Assembly: GCA_007693325.1 (NCBI GenBank)
Contig: REDW01000079.1
Coordinates: 1-52,720 of the forward strand
Source of the DNA: Spirochaetaceae bacterium
GTDB taxonomy: Bacteria > Spirochaetota > Spirochaetia > DSM-27196 > PWMO01
Length of the DNA stretch: 52,720 bases
Reading direction: 5' to 3'
In this document: positions 35,249-42,871 of the stretch, piece after piece
How the letters are laid out: the number at the start of each line of letters is the position of its first letter
Numbering within the stretch: the stretch's first letter is position 1
The notes under the pieces: model-generated
Told to the model about the DNA's origin: nothing
What the model saw: only the letters and a program-made list of their open reading frames with translations
Databases searched by the model: none
Translations under genes and position numbers: made by a program

Positions 35249-36435
35249 ATCACACCCTCCTCACGCAAGGCCTCGATCTCGGACTCGCTGTAGCCCAACA
35301 GGTCTCCGTAGACTTCTGCGTTATGCTGACCTACGGCGGGCATCGGCGGGCGTGACACCTCATCATCAAATGAAGACATCTTGATCGGATTTCCGGCGAT
35401 CTTGACCGTTCCTACCACCTTGTCACTGACGTCTACAATCATATTGCGCGCCAGCACCTGGGGATGCTTCAGCACCGCGTCAATGCCGTTGATCGTGCTG
35501 TGCGGTAGACCGGCATCGGCCAGGATGTGTTCCCATTCGGCAGTGGTCCGACAGCGGAACTCTGCTTCAAGGATCTGGTTCATTGCATCGATGTTCTGCG
35601 TGCGATCACCGTTAGTGCGGAACCGCTGGTCGTCGATGAGATCGGGACGGCGGATCACGTTGCAGAGCGTTTTCCAGAGCGCATCGTTTCCGATGGCCAC
35701 CACCATGTAATCGTCTTTGGTGGCGTAGGCCTGAAACGGAGCAATCGTCGGATGGCGCGTGCCGAGGCGCTCGGGGTTACGACCATCGACCTGGTAGCGC
35801 GCCAAAGCGTTTTCCAGCAGCGAGACCTGGCAATCGAGCATTGCCACATCGACCTTCTGGCCCTTGCCGGTCTGTGTGCGCTGATAGAGTGCCGCCATAA
35901 TACCGATCGCGGTGTACAGCGAAGCCGAAAGGTCACCGATCGAGCAGCCGACACGCGTCGGTGGTCCGTCGGGCCATCCGGTGATGCTCATGAGCCCACC
36001 GGCGGCCTGTGCCAGAATGTCGTAGGCCGGCCTGGTGGAATCCGGCCCCGTGTGCCCGTATCCCGAGGAGGCCGCATAGATCAGCCGCGGGAACTCGGCC
36101 CGCAGCGTGTCGTAGCCCAGGCCCAGCTTCTCCATGACTCCCGGCCGATAGTTCTCAACCAGGACGTCGTGCGTCGCCATCAGTTTCTTCAGAATACTGC
36201 GCCCTTTCTCGGTCTTGAGATTGAGCGACACGCTCCGTTTACCGCGGTTGATACTGATGAAGTAGAGACTGCGGTCATTCTTGAACGGACCAAAGCTGCG
36301 CGAATCGTCACCCTTGCCCGGGATCTCTACCTTCAGCACCTCTGCGCCGAGGTCCCCAAGAATCATGGTGCAAAACGGACCGGCCAATACGCGACTGAGG
36401 TCCAGCACGCGGACCCCGGCCAGAGGCTTGCTCAT
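35245..36435 (-). CDS. CaiB/BaiF-family CoA-transferase (operon copy)
   Basis: A 396-residue type III CoA-transferase with LAGVRVLDLSRVLAGPFC, INRGKRSVSLNLKT and the presumed catalytic Asp in GCSIGDLSASLYTAIGI (about 169). The family includes formyl-CoA:oxalate, carnitine, succinyl-CoA and bile-acid CoA-transferases; motif reading does not separate these. It lies 15 bases after the cyclase gene and overlaps the amidase gene, fourth in the fdrA operon. A paralogue lies at 32701. Confidence 0.85.
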   Translation of the reverse strand: MSKPLAGVRVLDLSRVLAGPFCTMILGDLGAEVLKVEIPGKGDDSRSFGPFKNDRSLYFISINRGKRSVSLNLKTEKGRSILKKLMATHDVLVENYRPGVMEKLGLGYDTLRAEFPRLIYAASSGYGHTGPDSTRPAYDILAQAAGGLMSITGWPDGPPTRVGCSIGDLSASLYTAIGIMAALYQRTQTGKGQKVDVAMLDCQVSLLENALARYQVDGRNPERLGTRHPTIAPFQAYATKDDYMVVAIGNDALWKTLCNVIRRPDLIDDQRFRTNGDRTQNIDAMNQILEAEFRCRTTAEWEHILADAGLPHSTINGIDAVLKHPQVLARNMIVDVSDKVVGTVKIAGNPIKMSSFDDEVSRPPMPAVGQHNAEVYGDLLGYSESEIEALREEGVI

Positions 36436-36450
36436 GCTTCGTACTCCACG

Positions 36451-37323
36451 CTACTTCTTGCGCGCTTCTTCGGCCAGCCACGGATTGTCTGCAATCGATA
36501 CGTCACCGTGCTTGGTGAGTTTGCACTTGGCCTTCTTCTGCATCAGTTGATCGTAGCGCTGATCCTCAACAAACGCAACAATCCGCGCAATGCTGGCCTC
36601 CCCGTCAACAAAACGCCACGGGAAACAGCCGATCAGCGCACGCTGATTGAGCAGCAGGTCGATATCGCCGCCAACGCATTCAGCGTGAACGATGCTGTGG
36701 TTGAACATCTCGAGATGCATCAGCTGGTACTTGTCATCGGTAAAGACCTCCGAAAGTCCCTTGCCGTATTTCTTTTTGAAGTGGGCATCGCACTCCCCGG
36801 CCTGGCGCGGCATCCAGTCACGAATCTTGGTGTTCATCGGGTGGTCGGCGCTACCGCAGTCAACGCCGATCCAGCGCAGCTTCTTCTGCTTGGCCCACTC
36901 GGCAAACTCACGGTCCGGCCCCGGATGCTTGACCATATAGCGGACCTCGTCGGCGTTCGGCTGGTCCCAGCCGTACCGATGGTACCCGGTGTTGATGATC
37001 AGGATGTCGCCTTCTTTGACTTCAACACGGTCTTCCACCATCCTGGAGGTGTAGATGTCGTAGTCTCCGGCGGCATCCGACAGGTCAACGATGACTCCGT
37101 CGTGCATCAGATAGTCCATCGGCAGACTGGCCATATCGCGTCCCGGGGTATAGAAGTGAATCTCACCATCGAGATGCGTCCCGATATGGTTGGAATGCGT
37201 CACCAACTGACCGTTGGCGCCGTTGGGAGCGAGGCGCTTGAAGTACTTCACCTGCAGCGGCTCATAGGTGGGCCACGGCGGGGTGCCGATACCCAATGGA
37301 ATACTCAAATCGATTGCTTTCAT
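36451..37323 (-). CDS. Cyclase-family metal-dependent hydrolase
   Basis: A 290-residue enzyme of the cyclase family (COG1878: kynurenine formamidase, isatin hydrolase and relatives). The metal site H-x-G-T-H-x-D-x-x-x-H is intact in HSNHIGTHLDGEIHF (about 56-70). A second block, IINTGYHRYGW, and GVDCGSADHPMN and HLEMFNHSIVHAE carry further conserved acids and His. Relatives open cyclic amides or cut formamides with a Mn or Zn ion. It is longer than most kynurenine formamidases (about 210 residues). Start at 37323 after AGGAGA. Third gene of the fdrA operon. Confidence 0.82.
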   Translation of the reverse strand: MKAIDLSIPLGIGTPPWPTYEPLQVKYFKRLAPNGANGQLVTHSNHIGTHLDGEIHFYTPGRDMASLPMDYLMHDGVIVDLSDAAGDYDIYTSRMVEDRVEVKEGDILIINTGYHRYGWDQPNADEVRYMVKHPGPDREFAEWAKQKKLRWIGVDCGSADHPMNTKIRDWMPRQAGECDAHFKKKYGKGLSEVFTDDKYQLMHLEMFNHSIVHAECVGGDIDLLLNQRALIGCFPWRFVDGEASIARIVAFVEDQRYDQLMQKKAKCKLTKHGDVSIADNPWLAEEARKK

Positions 37324-37361
37324 TTCTGTCTCCTGGTGAAATTTCGGTATATCAATGATTC

Positions 37362-38795
37362 TTATGGTTTTGTTCCGTATCGTTCCGCGTAGGCCTCGAA
37401 CGCGTCGTGGAAGCACTTGAGCGGCGGCTTGACCAGACCCGCACCAACCATTCCCACGCCCGGATCCTTGTGCGCAATGCCGGTATTGATTGCCGGCAGA
37501 ACACCGGTCTCGATAATTTTGAACAGGTCGATACCGGTCGGCGTACCGCGAAAGTCGAGCGCCGGAATCTGGTAGGTGTCATTCTCGCGCAGGGTTATGT
37601 CGTACATCCGCCTTGTGAAGGTGAGTGCATCCTGCGGCGTCCCCCCGACAAACTTGACTATCGCCGGCGCGGCCGCCATTGCAAACCCGCCGATACCGCC
37701 GGTCTCGGTGATGACCGAGTCACCGACGTCACGCGCGGCGTCCTGTTCCGAGTAGCCCGGCAGGTAGAGACCGTCCACCCTGGAAGCCGGGCCGGTGAAC
37801 CACTGATCGCCGAGGCCTGATACCCGGATACCGAACTCGGTGCCGTTGCGAGCCATGGCCACGATCATCGAACTGCCGTCGATATCGCGCGCGGCATCAA
37901 CGGCGGCTTTGCACGCCGGCATAGTAAGGTTGAGAAAGAAGTGGTCATTAGTATGCATGAACTTCAGCACTTCACTGAGCTCTTGCTTACTGCGATCGAG
38001 CATCACCAGGTAGGGCGCCATTTCACGAATGAACAACGAGGTGCCGGCACGGTTGCGGTTGTGCCCTTCATCGCCCATCTGCAGCACCTGTGCAATCAGG
38101 TTCTTCATATCGATGGGGCCGTGCATTTCCAGCGCCTGCTTGAGCACCGGTGACAGAACATCCCCCATCCACTTCAGCCGCTTGATCACCTCGTTTGAGT
38201 TTGCTCCGTAGCGCAGAACCTTGCCGAGCCCCTCGTTGAGCGTGCAGTAGGCGGTATTACCGAACGTTTCGTTCTTCATGATCCAGACCGGCATGCTCGA
38301 AGTCATAATGCCCGCCATCGGGCCGACCGCATCGTGATGATGACACGGGGCGTATTCGATATCCCCGGACGCCGCCAGCTCCTCGGCCTCTGTGGGGCCC
38401 TTCGCCAGCCCCTCGTAGATCAGTCCCCCAATTACTGCACCGCGTACCGGACCGGCCATTTTGTCCCAGGTTACCGGCGGACCGGAATGCAGCACCAGCT
38501 TCTTGTGCATGCCGGGCACAACGTCGGCGGCAATCCCGATATCGATCAACGTCGGCTTGCTCTTCATCAGCCGCTCCACAGCCTGGTCGTTGGCCTGATC
38601 GCGCTTGAGCGCAGAGTTGCTTTCAACGCGCTCAAGCAACTGCACCATGTGCCGGTCTCCACCGGCAGGCGGCTTCCAGTCCACCTGTAATGCCTCGGCA
38701 CCTTCATGCTGCAGCGACGCAGTGAACTCTTCCAGCCCCAGATTGATTGCCTTCAGGTCGCCGGAAAACAGTTGGTTGATCTTTGCAACACTCAT
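37362..38795 (-). CDS. DUF1116 protein, YlbE/AllG-like oxamate carbamoyltransferase component
   Basis: A 477-residue protein of the DUF1116 family, recognised from GDLKAINLGLEEFTASL near the start, DIGIAADVVPGMHKKLVLHSGPPVTWDKM near 100 and YAPCHHHDAVGPMAGIMTSSMPVW near 175. In E. coli the family member YlbE (AllG) works with FdrA (AllF) and YlbF (AllH, DUF2877) in the reaction that phosphorolyses oxalurate to oxamate and carbamoyl phosphate. It starts 4 bases after the fdrA stop. The DUF2877 partner is at 41894. Whether the substrate here is oxalurate is inference. Confidence 0.82.
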   Translation of the reverse strand: MSVAKINQLFSGDLKAINLGLEEFTASLQHEGAEALQVDWKPPAGGDRHMVQLLERVESNSALKRDQANDQAVERLMKSKPTLIDIGIAADVVPGMHKKLVLHSGPPVTWDKMAGPVRGAVIGGLIYEGLAKGPTEAEELAASGDIEYAPCHHHDAVGPMAGIMTSSMPVWIMKNETFGNTAYCTLNEGLGKVLRYGANSNEVIKRLKWMGDVLSPVLKQALEMHGPIDMKNLIAQVLQMGDEGHNRNRAGTSLFIREMAPYLVMLDRSKQELSEVLKFMHTNDHFFLNLTMPACKAAVDAARDIDGSSMIVAMARNGTEFGIRVSGLGDQWFTGPASRVDGLYLPGYSEQDAARDVGDSVITETGGIGGFAMAAAPAIVKFVGGTPQDALTFTRRMYDITLRENDTYQIPALDFRGTPTGIDLFKIIETGVLPAINTGIAHKDPGVGMVGAGLVKPPLKCFHDAFEAYAERYGTKP

Positions 38796-38799
38796 TCAG

Positions 38800-40347
38800 T
38801 TACCTTACCTTCTGCATGATCTTGAGCGCCAACCGAGCGGCCTGGACGTTGGACGGCATCACAACGCAGCCGACTTCTTGCAGCGTACGTCTCTGCGCCG
38901 TCAGGCTCTGAGGATCGCCATCGGTGCCGGTCACCGAGGCAACAACCGCCAGATAGCCGCCGTCATCCGCGGCCGCTCTTCTGGCAGCGGTGATGGCATC
39001 AACCATGGCGCCGGCCGGATCACGGTGGGCACCGTAGCCGAGCACAAAGTCGAGCAGCAGCAACGCCATATCGCCACCGCGGAGTTCCTTCTCCAGCTGT
39101 TCGTTGCGGATCGAGACGTCGATCATAGGATGAGGCCGACCAACGGTAAACGTGTCATCACCGAGATCGATGATGGTGTGTTCGCGCGAAACCGTTGGGT
39201 CCGCGAGACGATATCCCTCGTCGGGGTGAACGTTGGAGTAAACCCCGCCCAGAGCTTCCTGCATAACAAACAGCGCCTCCTCTGCCAATGTACCGCCGCA
39301 GAACAGGCCGCGCAGATACTTCTGTTTCTTGCCGAATGACGCGCTTTGGTCTGCGACAATTCCGGCAATTTCATCATCGGACAACGCGAACTCGGTGGGG
39401 TTGTGCTTGCGGCCGCCGGCCAGCTCAACCGCTATGCTGGCACAATCTTCGAGGCTGGGAGCGAAGCGGATTTTGTCCTCGTCCTGGCGACGCCGAGCGC
39501 CAATGAAGTGCACCACTGCCGGTTTAGCGCTCTTCCGCAGCGCCTCGATGGCACTGTCCACCACCGTTTCTGCCGGCGGCTTGGAAATCAGGCTGATCAC
39601 CGTGGTCTCGCCATCCGCAGCCAGCGCCTCGATTCCCATGAGCATGCTGATACCGCCAACATCCTGCGTGACGTCGCGGCCACCGGTGCCGATAGCCTGC
39701 GTGATGCCGCTACCGGCCTTGTCGATGCTGCAGGTGAGTTCCTGCAGCCCTGAACCGGAGGCCGCCACAATACCGATCGGACCGCGTCTGATTACGTTGG
39801 CGAACGCCAGCGGCTTACCGTTGATGATCGCGGTACCACAGTCCGGCCCCATAAACAGCAGCCCCTTATCGCGCGCCATCTGCTTCAGGCGAATCTCGTC
39901 CTGCAGCGGCACATTGTCCGAGAATACCATGACGTGCAGACCACGCTCGAGCGCTTTGCGCGCTTCACGTGCAACAAACGCGCCGGGAATCGACAAGAGT
40001 ACCAGATTGGCTTGCGGTAACACTTCGACTGCTGCGGCCAGACTTGTGGGACGAAACGCCTGCTCGCTGGTGCGGCTCTTCTTCTTCAACAGTGAGTAGG
40101 CAGCCGTCTCTGCCTGGTTGAGGGCATCTTCGGTTTCACCCTCCAACGCGACGATGAGGTCATTGGCCGTTGCGGACTCCACGTCAGCGTTGCTCATGTT
40201 CATGCCCTTGAGCAGATCACGATTCATGTCAGTACCCATCGCCACAACGGCCTCGGAAATGCTGTCGGTCTTCTTCACATCCTGATTGATCAACATCAGA
40301 AAGACCGAATCGTAATAGGCGTCTTTGCGGACAATAATTCTCTTCAC
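38800..40347 (-). CDS. fdrA: FdrA/AllF family protein (succinyl-CoA-synthetase-like)
   Basis: A 515-residue FdrA-family protein. It has a Rossmann-type CoA-binding domain (about 95-210, with LVLLSIPGAFVAREARKALERGLHVMVFSDNVP and GPDCGTAIINGKPLAFAN) and a ligase-CoA-like domain (about 220-500). The region equivalent to the phosphohistidine motif GHAGA of succinyl-CoA synthetase alpha reads FIGARRRQDEDKIRF and has no His, so ordinary acyl-CoA synthetase chemistry is doubtful. This agrees with its E. coli role as an oxamate carbamoyltransferase subunit. Start is the GTG at 40347 after AGGAGAG; the upstream part of the frame contains the promoter. First gene of a five-gene operon. Confidence 0.85.
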   Translation of the reverse strand: MKRIIVRKDAYYDSVFLMLINQDVKKTDSISEAVVAMGTDMNRDLLKGMNMSNADVESATANDLIVALEGETEDALNQAETAAYSLLKKKSRTSEQAFRPTSLAAAVEVLPQANLVLLSIPGAFVAREARKALERGLHVMVFSDNVPLQDEIRLKQMARDKGLLFMGPDCGTAIINGKPLAFANVIRRGPIGIVAASGSGLQELTCSIDKAGSGITQAIGTGGRDVTQDVGGISMLMGIEALAADGETTVISLISKPPAETVVDSAIEALRKSAKPAVVHFIGARRRQDEDKIRFAPSLEDCASIAVELAGGRKHNPTEFALSDDEIAGIVADQSASFGKKQKYLRGLFCGGTLAEEALFVMQEALGGVYSNVHPDEGYRLADPTVSREHTIIDLGDDTFTVGRPHPMIDVSIRNEQLEKELRGGDMALLLLDFVLGYGAHRDPAGAMVDAITAARRAAADDGGYLAVVASVTGTDGDPQSLTAQRRTLQEVGCVVMPSNVQAARLALKIMQKVR

Positions 40348-40384
40348 GAGCTTCTCTCCTGGAATCGCCACGTTGTGGTGTAGA

Positions 40385-40412
40385 AATATACCATGTGGAC
40401 CGGCGTTGTCAA
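40385..40412 (-). promoter_or_regulatory. Promoter of the fdrA operon
   Basis: Consensus TTGACA (40407-40412) and an extended -10 TGgTATATT (hexamer 40385-40390), spacer 16. Predicted start near 40378, leader of about 31 bases with AGGAGAG. Confidence 0.75.
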
Positions 40413-40450
40413 AGAAGCGCGGCGAGCGTGCGCCCCGGCGCACAACGTAA

Positions 40451-40482
40451 GGAGCCTTCAGCGCGTGAACGATGAAGGCTCC
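40451..40482 (-). terminator. Stem-loop after the uracil/xanthine permease gene
   Basis: A perfect 9-base inverted repeat, GGAGCCTTC (40451-40459) and GAAGGCTCC (40474-40482), between the permease stop and the fdrA promoter. The downstream T-tract is weak (TTACGTT). Confidence 0.55.
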
Positions 40483-40535
40483 AGAAGGTCAGGTTTGCGT
40501 CAAAAACCAGACCGCGCGAACGAGCTGCGGCGTGT

Positions 40536-41807
40536 TCAGCTGCCGCTCTTGATGCTCTGCGGATCGAGAACGGCGTTGAGTACGATACCGACGATTGCCG
40601 CAAGTCCCAGTCCGCCAAACGAGAAGATGCCGATCGCGATGTCAACTTCAGCCGCTGCGGTTCCCAGTCCGAGCACCAGCATCGCGGCAACGATCATCAG
40701 CTTCTTGGGATCGTCCATGTCGAGCTTGGCATCAACCATGTTCTTGACACCAATCGAGCTGATCATGCCGAACAGCAGGATCGAGATTCCACCGATAACC
40801 GGAGCCGGTACGGTAGCGATCAGCGCGGTGAACTTGGGGATCAGCGACAGCACAATGGCGAAGACAGCCGCAATTCGCATGACCCACGGATTGTAGACTT
40901 CGGTCAGAGCGATAGCCCCGGTGTTCTCACTGTAGGTAGTGTTGGCCGGACCACCGATCAGGGCCGAGAAAGACGTTGCCAGACCGTCACCCAGCAGCGT
41001 GCGGTTGACACCCGGGTCTTTGATGAAGTCACGCTTGGTCACATTTCCGATGGCCAGAACGTCACCAAAGTGCTCGACCATGGTTACAATGGCAATCGGT
41101 ACGGTGAAGCTTATCGCGGTAGCCGAAAATTGCGGCAGGGTAAAGCGAGGAATGCCAAACCACGCGGCTTCCGCCACGCCGCCGAAGTCTACGATACCGA
41201 TGATCACCGACAACAGGTAGCCCGCGACAATTGCCAACAGCACCGGAAGCAGCGACATGAACTTCAGGTTCCAGCGCGGCAGAACAATCTTGACGAAGAT
41301 TGCCGCGGCAAACGTAAACAGTGCCACAAACCAGCTTCCCAGCACGCCGATCTGTTCTGCAACATTGCCGACGTAACCGTCGGTAGCATTCATTATCGCT
41401 ACCGGTGCCAGAATAATGCCGATCAGGATAATCACCGGGCCGGTAATATGCGGCGGCAGAATGCGGTGCAGCACGTCAGCGGAGACAAACGTAAAGATGA
41501 TCGCCACCACAACGTAGACCAGGCCGGCAATCAGTATACCACCCAGTGCAAACGGCAATCCCTCATTGGCGCCAATGACAAACAGTGCCGGCAGGAACGC
41601 AAACGAGCTCCCAAGGAATACCGGAACCTTCCACTTGGTCACCACGTGAAAGATCCAGGTTCCTACCCCAGCAGCAAACAGGGTAACACCCACATCAAGA
41701 CCGGTCAGCAGCGGCACAAGCACCGTTGCACCGAACATGACGAAGGTGTGCTGCAGACCCAGAACAACCGTTTTACCGGTTACGGGTTCGTTCAACGAAT
41801 CAGACAT
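40536..41807 (-). CDS. Uracil/xanthine permease (NCS2 family)
   Basis: A 423-residue nucleobase symporter of the UraA/RutG/PbuX branch, with about 14 membrane segments. The front has LGLQHTFVMFGATVLVPLLTGLD, the middle VEHFGDVLAIG, and the NCS2 signature is GGPANTTYSENTGAIALT (about 285). This branch carries uracil, xanthine or uric acid; the motif does not settle which. It lies between the DUF2877 gene and the fdrA operon on the same strand, so it is the probable uptake step of that pathway. The start at 41807 follows GGGAGA; two in-frame ATGs lie upstream. It has its own promoter. Confidence 0.87.
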   Translation of the reverse strand: MSDSLNEPVTGKTVVLGLQHTFVMFGATVLVPLLTGLDVGVTLFAAGVGTWIFHVVTKWKVPVFLGSSFAFLPALFVIGANEGLPFALGGILIAGLVYVVVAIIFTFVSADVLHRILPPHITGPVIILIGIILAPVAIMNATDGYVGNVAEQIGVLGSWFVALFTFAAAIFVKIVLPRWNLKFMSLLPVLLAIVAGYLLSVIIGIVDFGGVAEAAWFGIPRFTLPQFSATAISFTVPIAIVTMVEHFGDVLAIGNVTKRDFIKDPGVNRTLLGDGLATSFSALIGGPANTTYSENTGAIALTEVYNPWVMRIAAVFAIVLSLIPKFTALIATVPAPVIGGISILLFGMISSIGVKNMVDAKLDMDDPKKLMIVAAMLVLGLGTAAAEVDIAIGIFSFGGLGLAAIVGIVLNAVLDPQSIKSGS

Positions 41808-41840
41808 GTGTAACATCTCCCTCTGCACAGATGTGTTCTG

Positions 41841-41857
41841 CCGGAGGCACGCTCCGG
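41841..41857 (-). promoter_or_regulatory. Stem-loop in the permease leader
   Basis: CCGGAG (41841-41846) pairs with CTCCGG (41852-41857), loop of 5, within the predicted 55-base leader and about 30 bases ahead of the start codon. Confidence 0.35.
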
Positions 41858-41869
41858 ATAGCTGGCGAC

Positions 41870-41897
41870 ATTGTATATGATAACGCCATTAAATCAA
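41870..41897 (-). promoter_or_regulatory. Promoter of the uracil/xanthine permease gene
   Basis: TTGATT (41892-41897) and TACAAT (41870-41875), spacer 16. The -35 overlaps the stop codon of the DUF2877 gene. Confidence 0.5.
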
Positions 41898-42808
41898 GCT
41901 TTTTTGATAAAGTTCATGAAAAACCAGAGCATCCCGACCGCGGCGTCGGTTGCCGATGTCTGACCGTGCTCGAGCAACCCGGACTCAACCCGCTGCGGTG
42001 CCGCTGGCGGTGTTGCAGCGCCGGGGCACGCTTCTACTGTGAACAGCCGCTCGGTCAGCTGCAGCAGATAGGCGGGAAACTGTCGCCGGACAGCAGCAGC
42101 TACCAGTGTTTGACCGGCAGACGTGGTAGCGTGCAGGCGCTGCTCTATCGCCGTGCGGTTCAAACTGCTGCAGCAGGTACCGCTGGCATGACAGAGCTCC
42201 TGCGCCAGGAGTGCCCCGGCGAGAAAATCGTCCCCGGAAGGGGTCAGCCCGACCCCGAGCCCTACCAGGGCGGAAACATCCCGCTCGGCGGCTTTGGCCG
42301 TGGGTATAGCCGCCTGCGCCGTAATCGGTGGGTCAACTGCGGCTGCAAGCAGCCGCTGCGCGAAGGCACTCACCGGGTTGTGAGCCGGCTCGTGAATCAG
42401 CCCCAGCAGCCCGCCGGCGCTTCCATGCTCCACAACGAGCGTGCGCAGCGCAGCGATGCGCTGAGCGGTTATGCAGTACTCGGCGCCGTGAGGCAGGCAT
42501 CCGTCCCAGCGTTGGGCGTCGGCGCAGTCTACCAACCATTCCCGTCCGATTCTCAGCATGGACCGGTTGAGCGTACACTCGGTACCGCGGACCAGCGGCG
42601 CCGGCAAGCGGTCGAGCAACAGCGCCGCGGGGGCCATGTCTGCGGCCCGGTCCACCAGCGAGACCAGCCCCCGTGCGTCAGATATCTCCAGGTTCACAGC
42701 GCGGCGATACACCGAGTGTACCCGCATCGGTCCCTCGGCTGGCACCAGGGCTCCCACCTTCAGTGCCGTCAATTCATACCGCTCCTGCCGGCCAGGGGTG
42801 TGCTGCAT
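41894..42808 (-). CDS. DUF2877 protein, YlbF/AllH-like oxamate carbamoyltransferase component
   Basis: A 304-residue protein of the DUF2877 family, marked by GLGVGLTPSGDDFLAGALLA (about 205-224), its single strongest motif. In E. coli the member YlbF (AllH) is the third partner of FdrA and YlbE. All three partners are therefore present here, but this one is split from the fdrA operon by the permease gene and has its own promoter. The frame is open to 42880, where it would run through the divergent rarD promoter; the ATG at 42808 follows a TACACT box by 10 bases and is preferred. No Shine-Dalgarno sequence. Confidence 0.8.
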   Translation of the reverse strand: MQHTPGRQERYELTALKVGALVPAEGPMRVHSVYRRAVNLEISDARGLVSLVDRAADMAPAALLLDRLPAPLVRGTECTLNRSMLRIGREWLVDCADAQRWDGCLPHGAEYCITAQRIAALRTLVVEHGSAGGLLGLIHEPAHNPVSAFAQRLLAAAVDPPITAQAAIPTAKAAERDVSALVGLGVGLTPSGDDFLAGALLAQELCHASGTCCSSLNRTAIEQRLHATTSAGQTLVAAAVRRQFPAYLLQLTERLFTVEACPGAATPPAAPQRVESGLLEHGQTSATDAAVGMLWFFMNFIKKA

Positions 42809-42818
42809 AACGGCCAGC

Positions 42819-42847
42819 AGTGTAGCCTCGTAGCAGCGCTGTGTCGA
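42819..42847 (-). promoter_or_regulatory. Promoter of the DUF2877 gene
   Basis: TCGACA (42842-42847) and TACACT (42819-42824), spacer 17. Nearly leaderless with the ATG at 42808. It interleaves with the divergent rarD promoter. Confidence 0.55.
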
Positions 42848-42850
42848 GCG

Positions 42851-42859
42851 TGCTATACT
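42851..42859 (+). promoter_or_regulatory. Extended -10 promoter of rarD
   Basis: TGcTATACT (hexamer 42854-42859), 12 bases before the ATG at 42872. No clear -35. Confidence 0.5.
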
Positions 42860-42871
42860 CGACGCTACGCT

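Noticed and set aside
35527-37392. A 621-codon open frame on the plus strand
   Set aside because: It lies opposite the second CaiB gene and the cyclase gene, both with clear family motifs. It has no recognisable domain and no ribosome site; it is a by-product of the GC-rich codon pattern.
41831-42871. Upstream extension of the rarD frame by 347 codons
   Set aside because: It reads through the antisense of the DUF2877 gene and across the rarD promoter; the RarD family start is at 42872.
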